Positions 10,784 through 20,545 are shown, counted from the first letter of the stretch. The stretch: 64,000 nt of DNA from Rhizobium sp. WYJ-E13 (GCF_018987265.1 NZ_CP076853.1:1860001-1924000), one strand, 5' to 3'. Notes: generated by a model from the letters alone, not told the origin. Program-made: numbers and translations.

Positions 10784-13051
10784 ATGTTTGGCATGTGGTA
10801 TCCTTCCAATCTCTCGAAGTTTGACCTTGCGACCCAGTTCGGCCCGGCCGGCATGGCCTTCGATTATGTCCGAGACGCCACCCAGCGCAGTATTCTCTAC
10901 TGGGACGTGATGCGACAGCGCGGCAATCAATATCGGCTCAGTTCCGAAGCCACGGCACCCCATGTGCTGAGCTTCACGCCCGAAGTGCTGATTGACGGAC
11001 GTATGCTGGAGCGGCCCGTCAACTACGCGCTGGTGCGTATCGTCCCGCCCGAGGGCGTCGAGATCGACGAGACCCGCCGGCCCTTCGTGGTGGTCGATCC
11101 GCGCGCCGGCCACGGGCCTGGCATCGGCGGTTTCAAGGCCGACAGCGAAATCGGCGTGGCGCTGGCCGCCGGCCACCCCTGCTATTTCATCGGCTTCCTT
11201 CCGGAGCCGGTCAAAGGCCAGACGATTGAGGACATCGCGCTTGCCGAAGCGATCTTTCTGGAAAAGGTCATTGCCTTGCATCCGGACGCCGATGCAAAGC
11301 CCTGCGTGATCGGCAACTGCCAGGCCGGCTGGGCCGTGATGATGCTGGCCGCCCTGCGGCCCGAGCTTTTCGGTTCGATCATCATCGCCGGCTCCCCTCT
11401 GTCCTACTGGGCCGGAAAGCGCGGCGAATATCCGATGCGCTATACGGGCGGGCTTCTTGGAGGCACATGGCTGACGGCCCTTGCCGGCGATCTCGGCCAT
11501 GGGAAGTTCGACGGCGCCTGGCTGGTGCAGAATTTCGAGAACCAGAACCCCGCCAATACGCTCTGGACCAAGCAATACAACCTCTACTCCAAGATCGACA
11601 CCGAGGCGCCGCGCTATCTCGGCTTCGAACAATGGTGGGGCAACCACGTCAACCTGAACGCAGAGGAAATCCAGTTCATCGTCGACGAACTCTTCGTCGG
11701 CAACAATCTCGCCGCCGGTCGTATAGAGACCTCGAAGGGAGAAGCCATCGATCTCAGGAACATCCGCGCGCCTGTTGTCGTCTTCTGCTCCAAGGGCGAC
11801 AACATCACCCCGCCCGCCCAGGCGCTCGGCTGGATCACCGACCTCTATGACAGCGTCAACGAAATCCGCTCGCACGGACAGACGATCGTCTACACCGTGC
11901 ATGAGAAGGTCGGCCATCTCGGCATCTTCGTTTCCGCCGGCGTCGCCCGCAAGGAACACGGGGAATTCTCCAGCAATATCGACCTGATCGACGCGCTGCC
12001 GCCCGGCCTCTACGAGGCGATCTTCGAAGCCAAGACCGATGCGACCGTTGGCGGCGATCTCGTCGAGGGCGACTGGATCATGCGCTGCGAGGAACGCACG
12101 CTCGACGATATCCGCGCCCTCGGCTGCAACAATGCCGCCGATGACAGGCGCTTTGCGACGGCAGCCAAGGTCTCGGAAATCAACCTGTCGCTCTACCGCA
12201 CCTTCGTGCAGCCCTGGCTGCGCGCGATGGTGCCGGAACAGGCAGCCGAAGAAATGCGTAGGCTCCACCCGCTGCGGCTGCAATACGAGCTGTTTTCCGA
12301 CCTCAATCCTCTGATGGCGCCGATTGCCGACCTCGCCGTCGAAGTGGCGGAGGAGCGCCATCCCGCGGCCGAAAACAATCCGTTCGTTGCATTGGAGCAG
12401 ATCGCCTCGCGCCAGATCGTGGCCAGCCTCGACGCATGGCGCGATGCAATCGAGGCCATGAGCGAGGCGACCTTCCTCGCTGTCTACGGATCGCCGTTCC
12501 TGCAGGCCGCCGTCGGCATCGATCCGGCGAGCGACAAGCCGCACCGGCGCGCAAGCAAGACCGCATTGCATGCGCAGGCGCTGAAAGCCAGGATCGAGGA
12601 GCTGAGGGCCGCGATGAACGAAGGCGGCCTGCACGAAGGCATGGCCCGCAGCCTGCTCTATGTCGCCATGGCCAGTGGCGCAGCCGATGAGCGCGGCTTT
12701 GCCGCCATCCGCCGCATGCGCCGCTCCGAAGACGGCATGCCGAAAGTGACGCTTGCCGAATTCAAGGCGTTGATCCGCGTCCAGTTCCTCATGCTCGTCA
12801 TCGATGAACAGGCGGCTGTCGATGCGATCCCGCATCTCCTGCCGGCAGATGAGGAAGAGCGCCGTCGTGCGCTGTCGGCGCTGCGAGGGGTGGTGAGCGC
12901 CCGCGGCGCCCTTTCCGGCAAGGCTGAGGAACGCTGGCAGAAGATCGTCGACCTCTTCAACGTCTCCGAAGCGCCGCTCACAGAACCGGTAGCGCCGGGA
13001 AGCCCAAGCGCCAGTGCCAGGCAGATCAGGACCATCAGACGCGTGAAATAG
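10784..13051 (+). CDS. DUF3141 protein with PhaC-like alpha/beta-hydrolase fold
   Basis: The 755-residue protein has an alpha/beta-hydrolase core at about residues 80-400. Its nucleophile elbow GNCQAG carries Cys179 instead of Ser, as in polyhydroxyalkanoate synthases. PRAGHGPGIGGF and a late HEKVGHLGIF provide candidate oxyanion and His residues. The C-terminal ~350 residues are helical and specific to DUF3141. AGGAGG six bases before ATG 10784 fixes the start. It is the first gene of an operon with pta, ackA and fabI (57-, 4- and 32-base gaps), the same order as the Sinorhizobium phosphate-stress operon where it is called orfA. Its reaction is unknown; acyl-CoA or polyester chemistry is inferred. 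Confidence 0.88.
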   Translation: MFGMWYPSNLSKFDLATQFGPAGMAFDYVRDATQRSILYWDVMRQRGNQYRLSSEATAPHVLSFTPEVLIDGRMLERPVNYALVRIVPPEGVEIDETRRPFVVVDPRAGHGPGIGGFKADSEIGVALAAGHPCYFIGFLPEPVKGQTIEDIALAEAIFLEKVIALHPDADAKPCVIGNCQAGWAVMMLAALRPELFGSIIIAGSPLSYWAGKRGEYPMRYTGGLLGGTWLTALAGDLGHGKFDGAWLVQNFENQNPANTLWTKQYNLYSKIDTEAPRYLGFEQWWGNHVNLNAEEIQFIVDELFVGNNLAAGRIETSKGEAIDLRNIRAPVVVFCSKGDNITPPAQALGWITDLYDSVNEIRSHGQTIVYTVHEKVGHLGIFVSAGVARKEHGEFSSNIDLIDALPPGLYEAIFEAKTDATVGGDLVEGDWIMRCEERTLDDIRALGCNNAADDRRFATAAKVSEINLSLYRTFVQPWLRAMVPEQAAEEMRRLHPLRLQYELFSDLNPLMAPIADLAVEVAEERHPAAENNPFVALEQIASRQIVASLDAWRDAIEAMSEATFLAVYGSPFLQAAVGIDPASDKPHRRASKTALHAQALKARIEELRAAMNEGGLHEGMARSLLYVAMASGAADERGFAAIRRMRRSEDGMPKVTLAEFKALIRVQFLMLVIDEQAAVDAIPHLLPADEEERRRALSALRGVVSARGALSGKAEERWQKIVDLFNVSEAPLTEPVAPGSPSASARQIRTIRRVK

Positions 13052-13108
13052 CCTGCCATATCGCCTGATGCGGAGCATTGGAGCGCATCGTTCAGAGGGA
13101 GAAAGCAC

Positions 13109-14074
13109 ATGCCGGATTCGGAAAACCCTGGCGAGGCCAGGCGGCACGAGAAATATGACCGGCTGATTGCCAAGGCGAGGCAAGCGCCGCAGATGACAAC
13201 TGTCGTCGCCCATCCCTGCGACGAATCCTCGCTGCGCGGAGCGGTCGAAGCCGCCGAAGACGGGCTCATGCGTCCGGTCCTCGTAGGCCCGGCGGAGAAG
13301 GTCAGAACGGTGGCAAAAACGCATGCCATCGATATCTCGCCCTTCGAGCTGATCGATGCGCCGCATAGCGACGCGGCGGCTGCCAAGGCCGTCGAACTCG
13401 TCCGCGAAGGCCGTGCAGAACTGCTGATGAAGGGCAGCCTGCACACGGATGAACTGATGCGGGCAGTAACGTCATCGACGACGGGACTGCGGACAGCGCG
13501 TCGCATCAGCCATGTCTTCGTCATGGACGTGCCGCACCATGCCGAAACACTCTTCATCACCGACGCGGCCATCAACATCGCCCCTGATCTCGATGCCAAG
13601 CGCGACATCATCCAAAACGCCATCGATCTCTACACGGCGATCGGCCTCGGCACGCCGCGCGTGGCGATCCTTTCGGCGGTCGAGACCGTCACGTTGAAGA
13701 TCCCCTCGACCATCGATGCGGCCGCGCTCTGCAAGATGGCTGAGCGCGGACAGATAACAGGCGGCATCCTCGATGGGCCGCTCGCCTTCGATAATGCGAT
13801 CGATCCCGAAGCGGCACGAATCAAGGGCATCAAGTCCGAGGTCGCCGGCCGGGCGCAGATCCTCGTCGTTCCCAATCTGGAGGCCGGCAACATGCTGGCG
13901 AAGAACCTGACCTTCCTGGCGCGAGCGGATGCGGCGGGCCTCGTGCTGGGCGCGCGGGTGCCGATTATCCTGACGTCGCGCGCCGACAGCGTGCGGGCGC
14001 GCCTCGCCTCCTGCGCCGTCGGCGTGCTCTTTGCCGAAGCGCGCCTGCGTGCGGCGCCGATACAGGGCGCTTGA
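13109..14074 (+). CDS. pta: phosphate acetyltransferase (PTA/PTB family)
   Basis: This 321-residue protein matches the catalytic PTA_PTB fold through its length, with [25 protein letters not shown] and [20 protein letters not shown] in the expected order. It converts acetyl-CoA and phosphate to acetyl phosphate and CoA. It lacks the N-terminal regulatory domains of the long enteric Pta; proteins of this type are often annotated bifunctional enoyl-CoA hydratase/phosphate acetyltransferase, but no hydratase or MaoC domain is present here. A GGGAG site precedes the ATG. It sits between DUF3141 and ackA, forming the acetyl-CoA to acetate pathway that yields ATP. Confidence 0.92.
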   Translation: MPDSENPGEARRHEKYDRLIAKARQAPQMTTVVAHPCDESSLRGAVEAAEDGLMRPVLVGPAEKVRTVAKTHAIDISPFELIDAPHSDAAAAKAVELVREGRAELLMKGSLHTDELMRAVTSSTTGLRTARRISHVFVMDVPHHAETLFITDAAINIAPDLDAKRDIIQNAIDLYTAIGLGTPRVAILSAVETVTLKIPSTIDAAALCKMAERGQITGGILDGPLAFDNAIDPEAARIKGIKSEVAGRAQILVVPNLEAGNMLAKNLTFLARADAAGLVLGARVPIILTSRADSVRARLASCAVGVLFAEARLRAAPIQGA

Positions 14075-14078
14075 TGCC

Positions 14079-15251
14079 ATGGACACGCTTCTCGTCGTCA
14101 ATGCCGGTTCTTCCAGCCTCAAATTCGAGGTCTTCGCCGCGGCGGGCTCGCTTGCCCGGCAGGTAAAGGGAAAGATGGAGGGCATCGGCACCGCACCCCG
14201 CCTGACCATCAGGAACGCCGGCGGCGAAAAGCTCGCCGACGCGGACTATCCCGGCGATGCCGTCCCGGATCTGCCGGCGGCCATGCGCCTGGTCGGGCAA
14301 TGGCTGCGGGAACGGCACGAGGGGCGGCTGGTCGCCGTCGGTCACCGGATCGTCCACGGAGGTCCCGACCACAGGCACCCGGTGCGTATCGACGAGAATC
14401 TGCTGCGCGATCTGGAGCGCTACACGCCGCTTGCACCGCTGCATCAGCCGAACAACCTGGCACCCATTCGGGTATTGCTGGACAGCCAGCCCCAGCTCGC
14501 CCAGGTCGCCTGTTTCGACACGGCCTTTCACCGCGGCCGTGATCCGATGACCGAGCACTACGCCATTCCCGCCCATTACTTCGCCGAGGGCGTGCGGCGC
14601 TATGGCTTTCACGGCCTGTCCTACGAATATGTTGCCGGCAGGCTCGCCGAGATCGCACCTGTTATCGGCCGCGGCCGGCTCATCGTCGCCCATCTTGGAA
14701 GCGGCGCCTCGCTCTGCGCGATCCATGAGGGCAAAAGTGTCGAGAGCACATTAGGTTTCACCGCCCTCGACGGCCTGCCCATGGGCACGCGATGCGGGCA
14801 GATTGATCCCGGCGTGCTTCTCTATCTGCTCCAGGAAGGCGGCATGAGCCCGATGCAATTGCAGGATCTGCTCTACAAGGAGTCCGGTCTCAAGGGCCTG
14901 TCAGGCATCAGCAACGATGTGCGCGATCTGCTGTCGAGCGACGAGCCCGCAGCCGGTCTCGCACTCGATCATTTCGTCCATCGCATCGGCCTCAATGCCG
15001 GCATGCTTGCTGCGGCCCTCGGCGGTGTCGACGCCTTCGTCTTCACCGCAGGCGTCGGTGAAAACTCGCCGATCATGCGCGAGCGCATAGTCCGCAAGCT
15101 TGGCTGGCTGGGTGCGACGCTTCATGCGGGGGCCAACGATGCCGGCGAGCTGCTCATATCCGCCGACGACAGCAGGATCGCCCTCTACGTCGTGCCGACG
15201 GACGAGGAACTGATGATCGCACGTCATACTTTTGCACTTGTTGCCGCCTGA
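14079..15251 (+). CDS. ackA: acetate kinase
   Basis: The 390-residue ASKHA-fold kinase shows [10 protein letters not shown] at the N-terminus, [31 protein letters not shown] and [11 protein letters not shown], all family signatures. It transfers the phosphate of acetyl phosphate to ADP, or works in reverse. ATG 14079 starts five bases after the first base of the pta stop region, so the pair is translationally linked; an upstream in-frame start inside pta has no support. It completes the Pta-AckA route, probably used when respiration or phosphate is limiting. Confidence 0.95.
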   Translation: MDTLLVVNAGSSSLKFEVFAAAGSLARQVKGKMEGIGTAPRLTIRNAGGEKLADADYPGDAVPDLPAAMRLVGQWLRERHEGRLVAVGHRIVHGGPDHRHPVRIDENLLRDLERYTPLAPLHQPNNLAPIRVLLDSQPQLAQVACFDTAFHRGRDPMTEHYAIPAHYFAEGVRRYGFHGLSYEYVAGRLAEIAPVIGRGRLIVAHLGSGASLCAIHEGKSVESTLGFTALDGLPMGTRCGQIDPGVLLYLLQEGGMSPMQLQDLLYKESGLKGLSGISNDVRDLLSSDEPAAGLALDHFVHRIGLNAGMLAAALGGVDAFVFTAGVGENSPIMRERIVRKLGWLGATLHAGANDAGELLISADDSRIALYVVPTDEELMIARHTFALVAA

Positions 15252-15283
15252 CCGGCAGACCTTTCAACCAACGAGAGGGGCAG

Positions 15284-16069
15284 ATGATGATCCCGGACGT
15301 GAAGGCCAAACTTCTCGAGGGCAAGCGTGGCCTCGTAGTGGGCATCGCCAACGACCAGTCGATCGCCTGGGGCTGCGCAAAGGCATTCCGCGCGTTTGGC
15401 GCCGAACTCGCGGTAACCTACCTCAACGACAAGGCGAAGCCCCATGTCGAGCCGCTGGCGGACGCATTGGAAGCGCCGATTTTCCTGCCGCTCGATGTGT
15501 CGGTGCCTGGGCAGCTGGAGGCGGTGTTCGACAATATCAGCGCATATTGGGGCGAGCTGGACTTCGTTGTCCATTCCATCGCCTTCTCGCCGAAAGATGC
15601 GCTGCACGGCCGCGTCGTCGATGTGCCGCGCGAGGGTTTCCTGAAGACGATGGACATATCCTGCTGGTCTTTCATCCGGATGGCCCATCTTGCCGAACCG
15701 CTGATGAAACGCGGCGGCACGCTTTTCACCATGACCTATTACGGCAGCCAGATGGTGGTGAAGAACTATAATGTGATGGGCCTCGCAAAGGCCGCACTCG
15801 AAAGCGCCGTGCGCTACATCGCCGCCGAACTCGGGCCGAAGGGCATCCGGGTCCACGCCATCTCCCCCGGCCCGCTGGCGACACGCGCGGCATCCGGCAT
15901 TCCCGAATTCGACGAGCTCCTGAACAAGGCCGAGGAAACGGCCCCCACGCGCAGCCTCGTCTCGATCGACGATGTCGGCATGGCGACCGCCTTCCTGGCG
16001 CATGACGCGGCACGGCTGATGACAGGCGATACGATCTATATCGACGGCGGTTATCACATCATCGATTAG
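15284..16069 (+). CDS. fabI: enoyl-[acyl-carrier-protein] reductase (FabI type)
   Basis: The 261-residue short-chain dehydrogenase has the FabI-style nucleotide loop GIANDQSIAWGCAKAF and catalytic YNVMGLAK (Tyr-x6-Lys), which distinguishes FabI from ordinary Tyr-x3-Lys SDRs. HSIAFSP and ISPGPLATRAASGI are further FabI hallmarks. It would reduce enoyl-ACP with NADH in fatty acid synthesis. A GAGAGGGG precedes tandem ATGs at 15284 and 15287; either may be used. It is the last gene of the acetate operon and is probably a secondary copy beside a housekeeping fabI elsewhere in the genome (inference). Confidence 0.9.
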   Translation: MMIPDVKAKLLEGKRGLVVGIANDQSIAWGCAKAFRAFGAELAVTYLNDKAKPHVEPLADALEAPIFLPLDVSVPGQLEAVFDNISAYWGELDFVVHSIAFSPKDALHGRVVDVPREGFLKTMDISCWSFIRMAHLAEPLMKRGGTLFTMTYYGSQMVVKNYNVMGLAKAALESAVRYIAAELGPKGIRVHAISPGPLATRAASGIPEFDELLNKAEETAPTRSLVSIDDVGMATAFLAHDAARLMTGDTIYIDGGYHIID

Positions 16070-16105
16070 GTCACCCCGACGGGCGGCGACCTTGCCGGTG
16101 GTAAT

Positions 16106-16513
16106 CTAGCAGCTCGGGCGCACCTGCGCGGACGTATCCGCTCCAGGAAGGCCCGCCGACGCGCCGGTGCCCGTCATGCCGTTGCAGTCAGGTGTTCCCC
16201 TGCCCATCCCATTGCCGGTGCCGGACGGGCCGCGCACTGCCGGATTCGTCGTATCGGGATTGGGCACGGTGCTGTTGGTATTGGTGTTGTCAATGCCGTT
16301 TGCGTTCGGCAACAACGTATTTCCGGTGCCCGTGCCTGTCCCGACGCTGCCGGAGGAGCCGGAGCCGGTCATACCGCCTCCGGAAGCGCCACCCACGCCA
16401 CCTGTACTGCCGCCTACCCCGCCTGCGCCACCGCCGACGCCCGAAGACTGCGCCATCGCAGAGGTGGCCAGCCCGATGGAAAGGATGGATACCGTGATGA
16501 GCTTCTGAAGCAT
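16106..16513 (-). CDS. small secreted glycine-rich protein
   Basis: The 135-residue product starts with a Sec signal peptide (MLQKLITVSILSIGLATSAMA). A low-complexity Gly/Ser/Thr region with repeated GGVGG units (about residues 25-60) follows, then an Asn/Thr/Pro part and a Cys near the end. GGAGG lies about six bases before ATG 16513. No enzyme motif is present. Similar proteins in rhizobia are uncharacterised; a surface or periplasmic structural role is only a guess. The opposite strand shows a Pro-rich frame that is just the complement of the Gly codons. Confidence 0.7.
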   Translation of the reverse strand: MLQKLITVSILSIGLATSAMAQSSGVGGGAGGVGGSTGGVGGASGGGMTGSGSSGSVGTGTGTGNTLLPNANGIDNTNTNSTVPNPDTTNPAVRGPSGTGNGMGRGTPDCNGMTGTGASAGLPGADTSAQVRPSC

Positions 16514-16590
16514 GAAAACCTCCATGGTGCTTGATGGGTCATCAGGCACAACTTGCGGCATGCCGCGAGGTTCCGCTCATCACGGAAGTT

Positions 16591-17526
16591 TCAGCCCGCC
16601 AGGGGAAGGACGATGTCGAGATTCTGTATCCGACCGGCATGGTCCCATGGCGGCGAATTGTAGAATTCATATCCGCCATTGCCGTCGGGCAGGAACATTT
16701 CGCCGGATGCTGCGAGCCAATCGACGCTGACGAATTCGTAAGCCCGGAATATGTCGGCGTAGGCGCCTGTATGGTTCATCGAAACATAGCGGCCCGCCCG
16801 AAACTGCAGCGGCGAAAGAGCGGCATCGTCGATGCGAAAGCCCTGATCCACGACAGCACAGTCGTAGCGGACGAGTTCTCCCGGCGTGATCAGCGGCGTG
16901 TCGAGGATGATGCCGACCGGCCGCGCTTCTTCAAGCGGAAAGCCGATCCGCTCCAGATAGCCGGCAAACTTCCGCCAGTTTTCCTCGAACGAGGCGTAGG
17001 ATCCGTAGAACCGCATGGCCAGAAGCCTGATTTCCGGACGCTGGCCGACTTTCACGCACGCCAGGTCCGCCTTCTCCGGTCTCGGCCGGGCCGGCAGCAC
17101 CTTCTGGGCCGCGACGCGGTAATCCGAAGGCGTCAATCCGAATTGCCTTTGGAACGCGCGGATGAAGGCCTCATGGCTGGCATAGCCGGCATTGAACGCG
17201 ATGTGCGTGATCGGCTGGCCGCTCATTTGCAGGTTCATCGCCGCGCGGTCGAGCCGTGTGCGGCGCATGTAGGCGCTCGGCGATTCCCCCATGACCTCCT
17301 GGAACTGCCGCTGGAAATGAAAGGGGCTGAGCCCGAGATGAGCCGCGATGTCCTGCAAGGTCGTCGACGCGGCGGGAGTACGCTCGATCATGCGCACGGC
17401 GCGCGCAATCCGCGGGTGGTCGAGCATTCGCGGAGGCGGAGCCTTCCGCAACGAGGACGCATTGTAACCCGCCGGGGGCGGATCGTAAGCCGGCTCCCGA
17501 TCGGCATTTTCGAAATCATCGTTCAT
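16591..17526 (-). CDS. AraC family regulator with C-terminal GyrI-like effector domain
   Basis: In this 311-residue protein two AraC helix-turn-helix units lie at about residues 35-135 (TLQDIAAHLGLSPFHFQRQF and ITHIAFNAGYASHEAFIRAF). A GyrI/SbmC-like domain follows (about 155-311), the architecture of drug-sensing regulators such as Rob. The ATG at 17526 is preferred over an upstream in-frame TTG. No target gene is obvious: the downstream neighbour is the Gly-rich secreted protein and the divergent neighbour an autotransporter 248 bases away. Small amphipathic or cationic ligands are typical for this domain; the ligand here is unknown. Confidence 0.88.
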   Translation of the reverse strand: MNDDFENADREPAYDPPPAGYNASSLRKAPPPRMLDHPRIARAVRMIERTPAASTTLQDIAAHLGLSPFHFQRQFQEVMGESPSAYMRRTRLDRAAMNLQMSGQPITHIAFNAGYASHEAFIRAFQRQFGLTPSDYRVAAQKVLPARPRPEKADLACVKVGQRPEIRLLAMRFYGSYASFEENWRKFAGYLERIGFPLEEARPVGIILDTPLITPGELVRYDCAVVDQGFRIDDAALSPLQFRAGRYVSMNHTGAYADIFRAYEFVSVDWLAASGEMFLPDGNGGYEFYNSPPWDHAGRIQNLDIVLPLAG

Positions 17527-17774
17527 TGAAAACAGCAAAGACTACAGTTGGATAAGGGACTTCAACTTAGCCTCACCGCAAGTTTTATCAAGTCAGCGGA
17601 CGCGCCTTCCGTGTAGAGAAGCGCATTCCTGTGCGATATTTTTAAACCGCTGCGAGTTTTTTCATGACATTCTCCCTGTCCGGCCGTCCGACCCCAACCT
17701 TTCGACGGCTGTCTGAGACGCCGGAAAGCAGCGGGAGCAACCCGCATGATCGGACGTTTCCGGGCAGGCCATTC

Positions 17775-20222
17775 ATGCGGCAGCTCGTCTTCGGCCCGCT
17801 TTCCCTGATTCTTCTTACGATGATGGTGCTGCTTGGCGCGGCAACGTCTTCCGCCCAATCCGCCCCCGTCGTTACCTCCGTTTCGGTCCCTGCGAATGGA
17901 AATTATAAGAACGGGGACAGTCTGACCTTTGTCGTGCAATTCAGCGAGACCGTAATCGTCAGCGGCACGCCATATGTTTCAGTGATCGTCGGCAGCCAGT
18001 CGCGGCAGGCAAGCTACCTCTCAGGAAGCGGAACGAGTTCGCTTGTGTTCCGATACGCGCTCCAATCCGGAGACATGGACATGGACGGCGTGGTGCTCGG
18101 CGCGATGAGCCTGAACGGCGGCACCATCGAGAACGCCGGAGGGGAAGCGGCCGACACCACCCTCAACAATGTCGGTTCGACTGCCGGCGTCCTGGTCGAC
18201 ACGCTGGGACCGACCGCCGTAACTGCTGTCGTCGGCACGCCGCCGTCGCACGCCACGCAGGTCGCATTCCAGATCGTGTTTTCCGAACCCGTGACCGGCT
18301 TCTCGATCGCAGACATGGTCCTGGCCACGACCGGAACTGCCACCGCTACGCTGGCCAACCTTTCGACGTCCGACAACACCACCTACACGGTACAGGCGCA
18401 GAACATTTCCGGCACGGGCACGTTGCGTTTGAATATTGCACCGGGCGCTGTCATCGATGTTGCCGGCAATACCAACCCGGCGGCAACAGGAACGCCATGG
18501 ACCGTCGGCGCCTCGTCCAATGCCGATCTGTCGCAGTTGCAGCCCAGCCAAGGCAGTCTCAGCCCGGCCTTCAATGCCAATACGCTGACCTATTCGATCT
18601 CGGTGGCCAACAATGTCGCGGCGATCGCGCTGACACCTGTTGTCGCCGAGCCGAACGCGACGGTCACGGTCAATGGTTCTCCGGTCACCTCCGGAAGCGC
18701 CAGCAGTTCCGTCAGCCTTGCTGTGGGCGCCACGACGATCGCTGTCGTCGTCACCGCGCAGGACGCAACGGCGAAGACCTACAATGTCACCGTGACGCGT
18801 GCCGCCTCCGCGGGGCCGACAGCCGCGTCCCGCACCATCAACGTGATGGCGGGAACCACTGTCGCTATCGACCTTACGGCGGGCGCGACCGGGGCGCCCT
18901 TCACCGCAGCGGCGCTTACCTTCCTGCCAAGCCTGGAAGCGGGAAGCGTCTCGCTCGACGCAGCGCAGAAGCGGCTCACCTTCGCGGCGAGCCCTTCATT
19001 CGCAGGCTCGGCTGCGGTTGGCTATACGCTGTCGAATGCGTCAGGCACATCGGCCCCGGCAACGATCACATTTGCCGTTGCCGCCCGTCCCGATCCGACT
19101 GACGATCCCGATGTGGTGGGCCTTCTCAATGCGCAGGTGGATGCCGCCAGGCACTTTGCCCAATATCAGACGCGCAACTTCAACAGCCGCCTGGAGCAGC
19201 TGCACGATGAGGGCGAGCGCCAGCGCCGCTCACTCGATATTCGCCTTGGGCTTCGCCGCTCCGACAATGGCAATGGTGGGGTCGTCAATACCGAGCGCCA
19301 GTACGGCTGGGCAGGCGGCAGCGAGCCTGACCTCACCGGTCCCTCCGTATCCGGCCGGCAAGGCAACGGCGCGACCCCGCAGATCCAGGGGCCGGATCTC
19401 GGACCGTTTGCGGTCTGGTCCGGAGGTTTCGTCGATTTCGCCGATACCGGCAACGGCGACCTGGACATAGGATCGACCACGGTCGGCGTGAGCGCAGGCG
19501 TGGATTACCGCTTCTCCGATCGCTTCGTCGGCGGCTTCGGCCTGGGCTATGGCCACGACAAGAGCGATGTCGGGGATGATGGCACGGAAAGCCGCGGCGC
19601 GGCTTACAGCGCTGCGATCTACGGCTCCTTCAAGGCTGCCGAAAACCTGTTCCTCGACGGCCTCATCGGCGCAAGCCGGCTCGATTTCGATTCAAGCCGT
19701 TACGTCGCCTCATCAGGGGATCTCGCCTCGGGAAACAGGGATGGGCGGCAGATGTTCGGCTCGCTCACCGCGGCCTACGAATTCCGGAACAGGACATGGC
19801 TTGTCTCCCCATACGGCCGGTTCGAATTGTCCAGGTCATGGCTCGACGGGTTCACCGAGAACGGCGGGGGCATCTACGGCCTGACCTATGGCGATCAGAC
19901 GGTCGATACGGCCGCGGGCGTTATCGGCCTTCGCCTCAGCTATACCATGCTGATGGACTGGGGAGCGCTGACACCAGGCATGCGGGCGGAATATACCCAT
20001 GATTTGGCCAGCTCCAGCCGGCTGCGGCTCGGATATGCCGACATCGGCACGCTTCCGTACCAGTTCGAAGCGGAAGAATCGGGGGATGACTATTCCACAC
20101 TCGGACTCTCGCTCGATGCTGCGCTGCTGAACAACTGGGCGGTCGGCGTGGAATACCGGGCGGCTGTCGGCAGCGGAAGACAGGACCACGCCGTCGGCAT
20201 CAGGGTCAGGAGCGAATTCTAG
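17775..20222 (+). CDS. autotransporter with Ig-like/cadherin-like passenger
   Basis: The 815-residue protein has a signal peptide (MRQLVFGPLSLILLTMMVLL...SSAQSA). Two bacterial Ig-like domains come next (about 30-250), then a cadherin-like beta-sandwich (about 250-345, LSQLQPSQGSLSPAFNANT onward) and a further sandwich domain (about 348-440). A charged helical linker (NFNSRLEQLHDEGERQRRSL) leads to a 12-strand-type autotransporter barrel (about 545-815) ending in RVRSEF, the terminal Phe of outer-membrane proteins. The passenger has no beta-helix repeats, so it resembles an adhesin built from Ig modules. An upstream in-frame ATG at 17664 would add 37 residues before the signal peptide; I prefer 17775 because it places the signal at the N-terminus, although its ribosome site is weak. 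Confidence 0.85.
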   Translation: MRQLVFGPLSLILLTMMVLLGAATSSAQSAPVVTSVSVPANGNYKNGDSLTFVVQFSETVIVSGTPYVSVIVGSQSRQASYLSGSGTSSLVFRYALQSGDMDMDGVVLGAMSLNGGTIENAGGEAADTTLNNVGSTAGVLVDTLGPTAVTAVVGTPPSHATQVAFQIVFSEPVTGFSIADMVLATTGTATATLANLSTSDNTTYTVQAQNISGTGTLRLNIAPGAVIDVAGNTNPAATGTPWTVGASSNADLSQLQPSQGSLSPAFNANTLTYSISVANNVAAIALTPVVAEPNATVTVNGSPVTSGSASSSVSLAVGATTIAVVVTAQDATAKTYNVTVTRAASAGPTAASRTINVMAGTTVAIDLTAGATGAPFTAAALTFLPSLEAGSVSLDAAQKRLTFAASPSFAGSAAVGYTLSNASGTSAPATITFAVAARPDPTDDPDVVGLLNAQVDAARHFAQYQTRNFNSRLEQLHDEGERQRRSLDIRLGLRRSDNGNGGVVNTERQYGWAGGSEPDLTGPSVSGRQGNGATPQIQGPDLGPFAVWSGGFVDFADTGNGDLDIGSTTVGVSAGVDYRFSDRFVGGFGLGYGHDKSDVGDDGTESRGAAYSAAIYGSFKAAENLFLDGLIGASRLDFDSSRYVASSGDLASGNRDGRQMFGSLTAAYEFRNRTWLVSPYGRFELSRSWLDGFTENGGGIYGLTYGDQTVDTAAGVIGLRLSYTMLMDWGALTPGMRAEYTHDLASSSRLRLGYADIGTLPYQFEAEESGDDYSTLGLSLDAALLNNWAVGVEYRAAVGSGRQDHAVGIRVRSEF

Positions 20223-20230
20223 CGTAATCC

Positions 20231-20255
20231 GGTTTCGCGAACACATCGCGAAATC
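20231..20255 (+). terminator. hairpin after the first autotransporter gene
   Basis: TTTCGCGA at 20233-20240 pairs perfectly with TCGCGAAA at 20246-20253 around a 5-base loop, and two further pairs extend the stem. It begins eight bases after the autotransporter stop codon. There is no long T run, so it may be a Rho-assisted or weak terminator. Confidence 0.5.
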
Positions 20256-20262
20256 CGTCGGC

Positions 20263-20535
20263 TCAATGGCAGAGCGCCGCCGGGCGCCCGCACCCGTCGA
20301 TGTCATGGGCGCGACGATGTTCGACTGAGAGAATATCGATCAGGTCGACGAGTTTGAACTGGTGCTCGACTCCGCCGACATCAATATGAATCTCACCGCC
20401 GCTGATGTTTAAAGCGACGGCAACGAAGTTTCTCTCTTCGCCCTCATCCAATACCGATACGATAAACAGAGGCCCCTCCCTCTTTCGTTCATCCCTATTG
20501 ATAGAGCAAATCGGTGAATGCTTTATTATTAGCAT
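20263..20535 (-). CDS. possible small protein, 90 residues, unrecognised
   Basis: The frame encodes FIVSVLDEGEERNFVAVALN followed by a region that alternates charged and hydrophobic residues (EIHIDVGGVEHQFKLVDLID). Codon use in this part is GC-rich at third positions, as expected for a real gene here. The first ~20 codons are A/T-rich, the ATG lies in the loop of a perfect inverted repeat, and there is no ribosome site, so the true start may differ or the gene may be a truncated remnant. No family is recognised. Confidence 0.4.
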   Translation of the reverse strand: MLIIKHSPICSINRDERKREGPLFIVSVLDEGEERNFVAVALNISGGEIHIDVGGVEHQFKLVDLIDILSVEHRRAHDIDGCGRPAALCH

Positions 20536-20545
20536 TTAATAATAA
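20523..20545. repeat. A/T-only inverted repeat in a GC-rich setting
   Basis: TTATTATTA (20523-20531) and TAATAATAA (20537-20545) form perfect 9-base arms around GCATT. The surrounding 20510-20570 is strikingly A/T-rich. It lies about 60 bases downstream of the ABC transporter stop (minus strand) and covers the ATG of the possible small gene. It could be a protein-binding site or part of a decayed element. Confidence 0.5.

Noticed and set aside
10766..13444. A very long open frame (892 codons) on the minus strand across DUF3141 and pta
   Set aside because: It is the antisense of a well-supported operon; its sequence is Arg/His/Gly-rich with no recognisable domain, the usual mirror of GC-rich codon use.
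16167..16508. A Pro-rich, apparently secreted plus-strand protein
   Set aside because: Its Pro repeats are the complement of the Gly codons of the secreted protein on the minus strand, which has a signal peptide and ribosome site.
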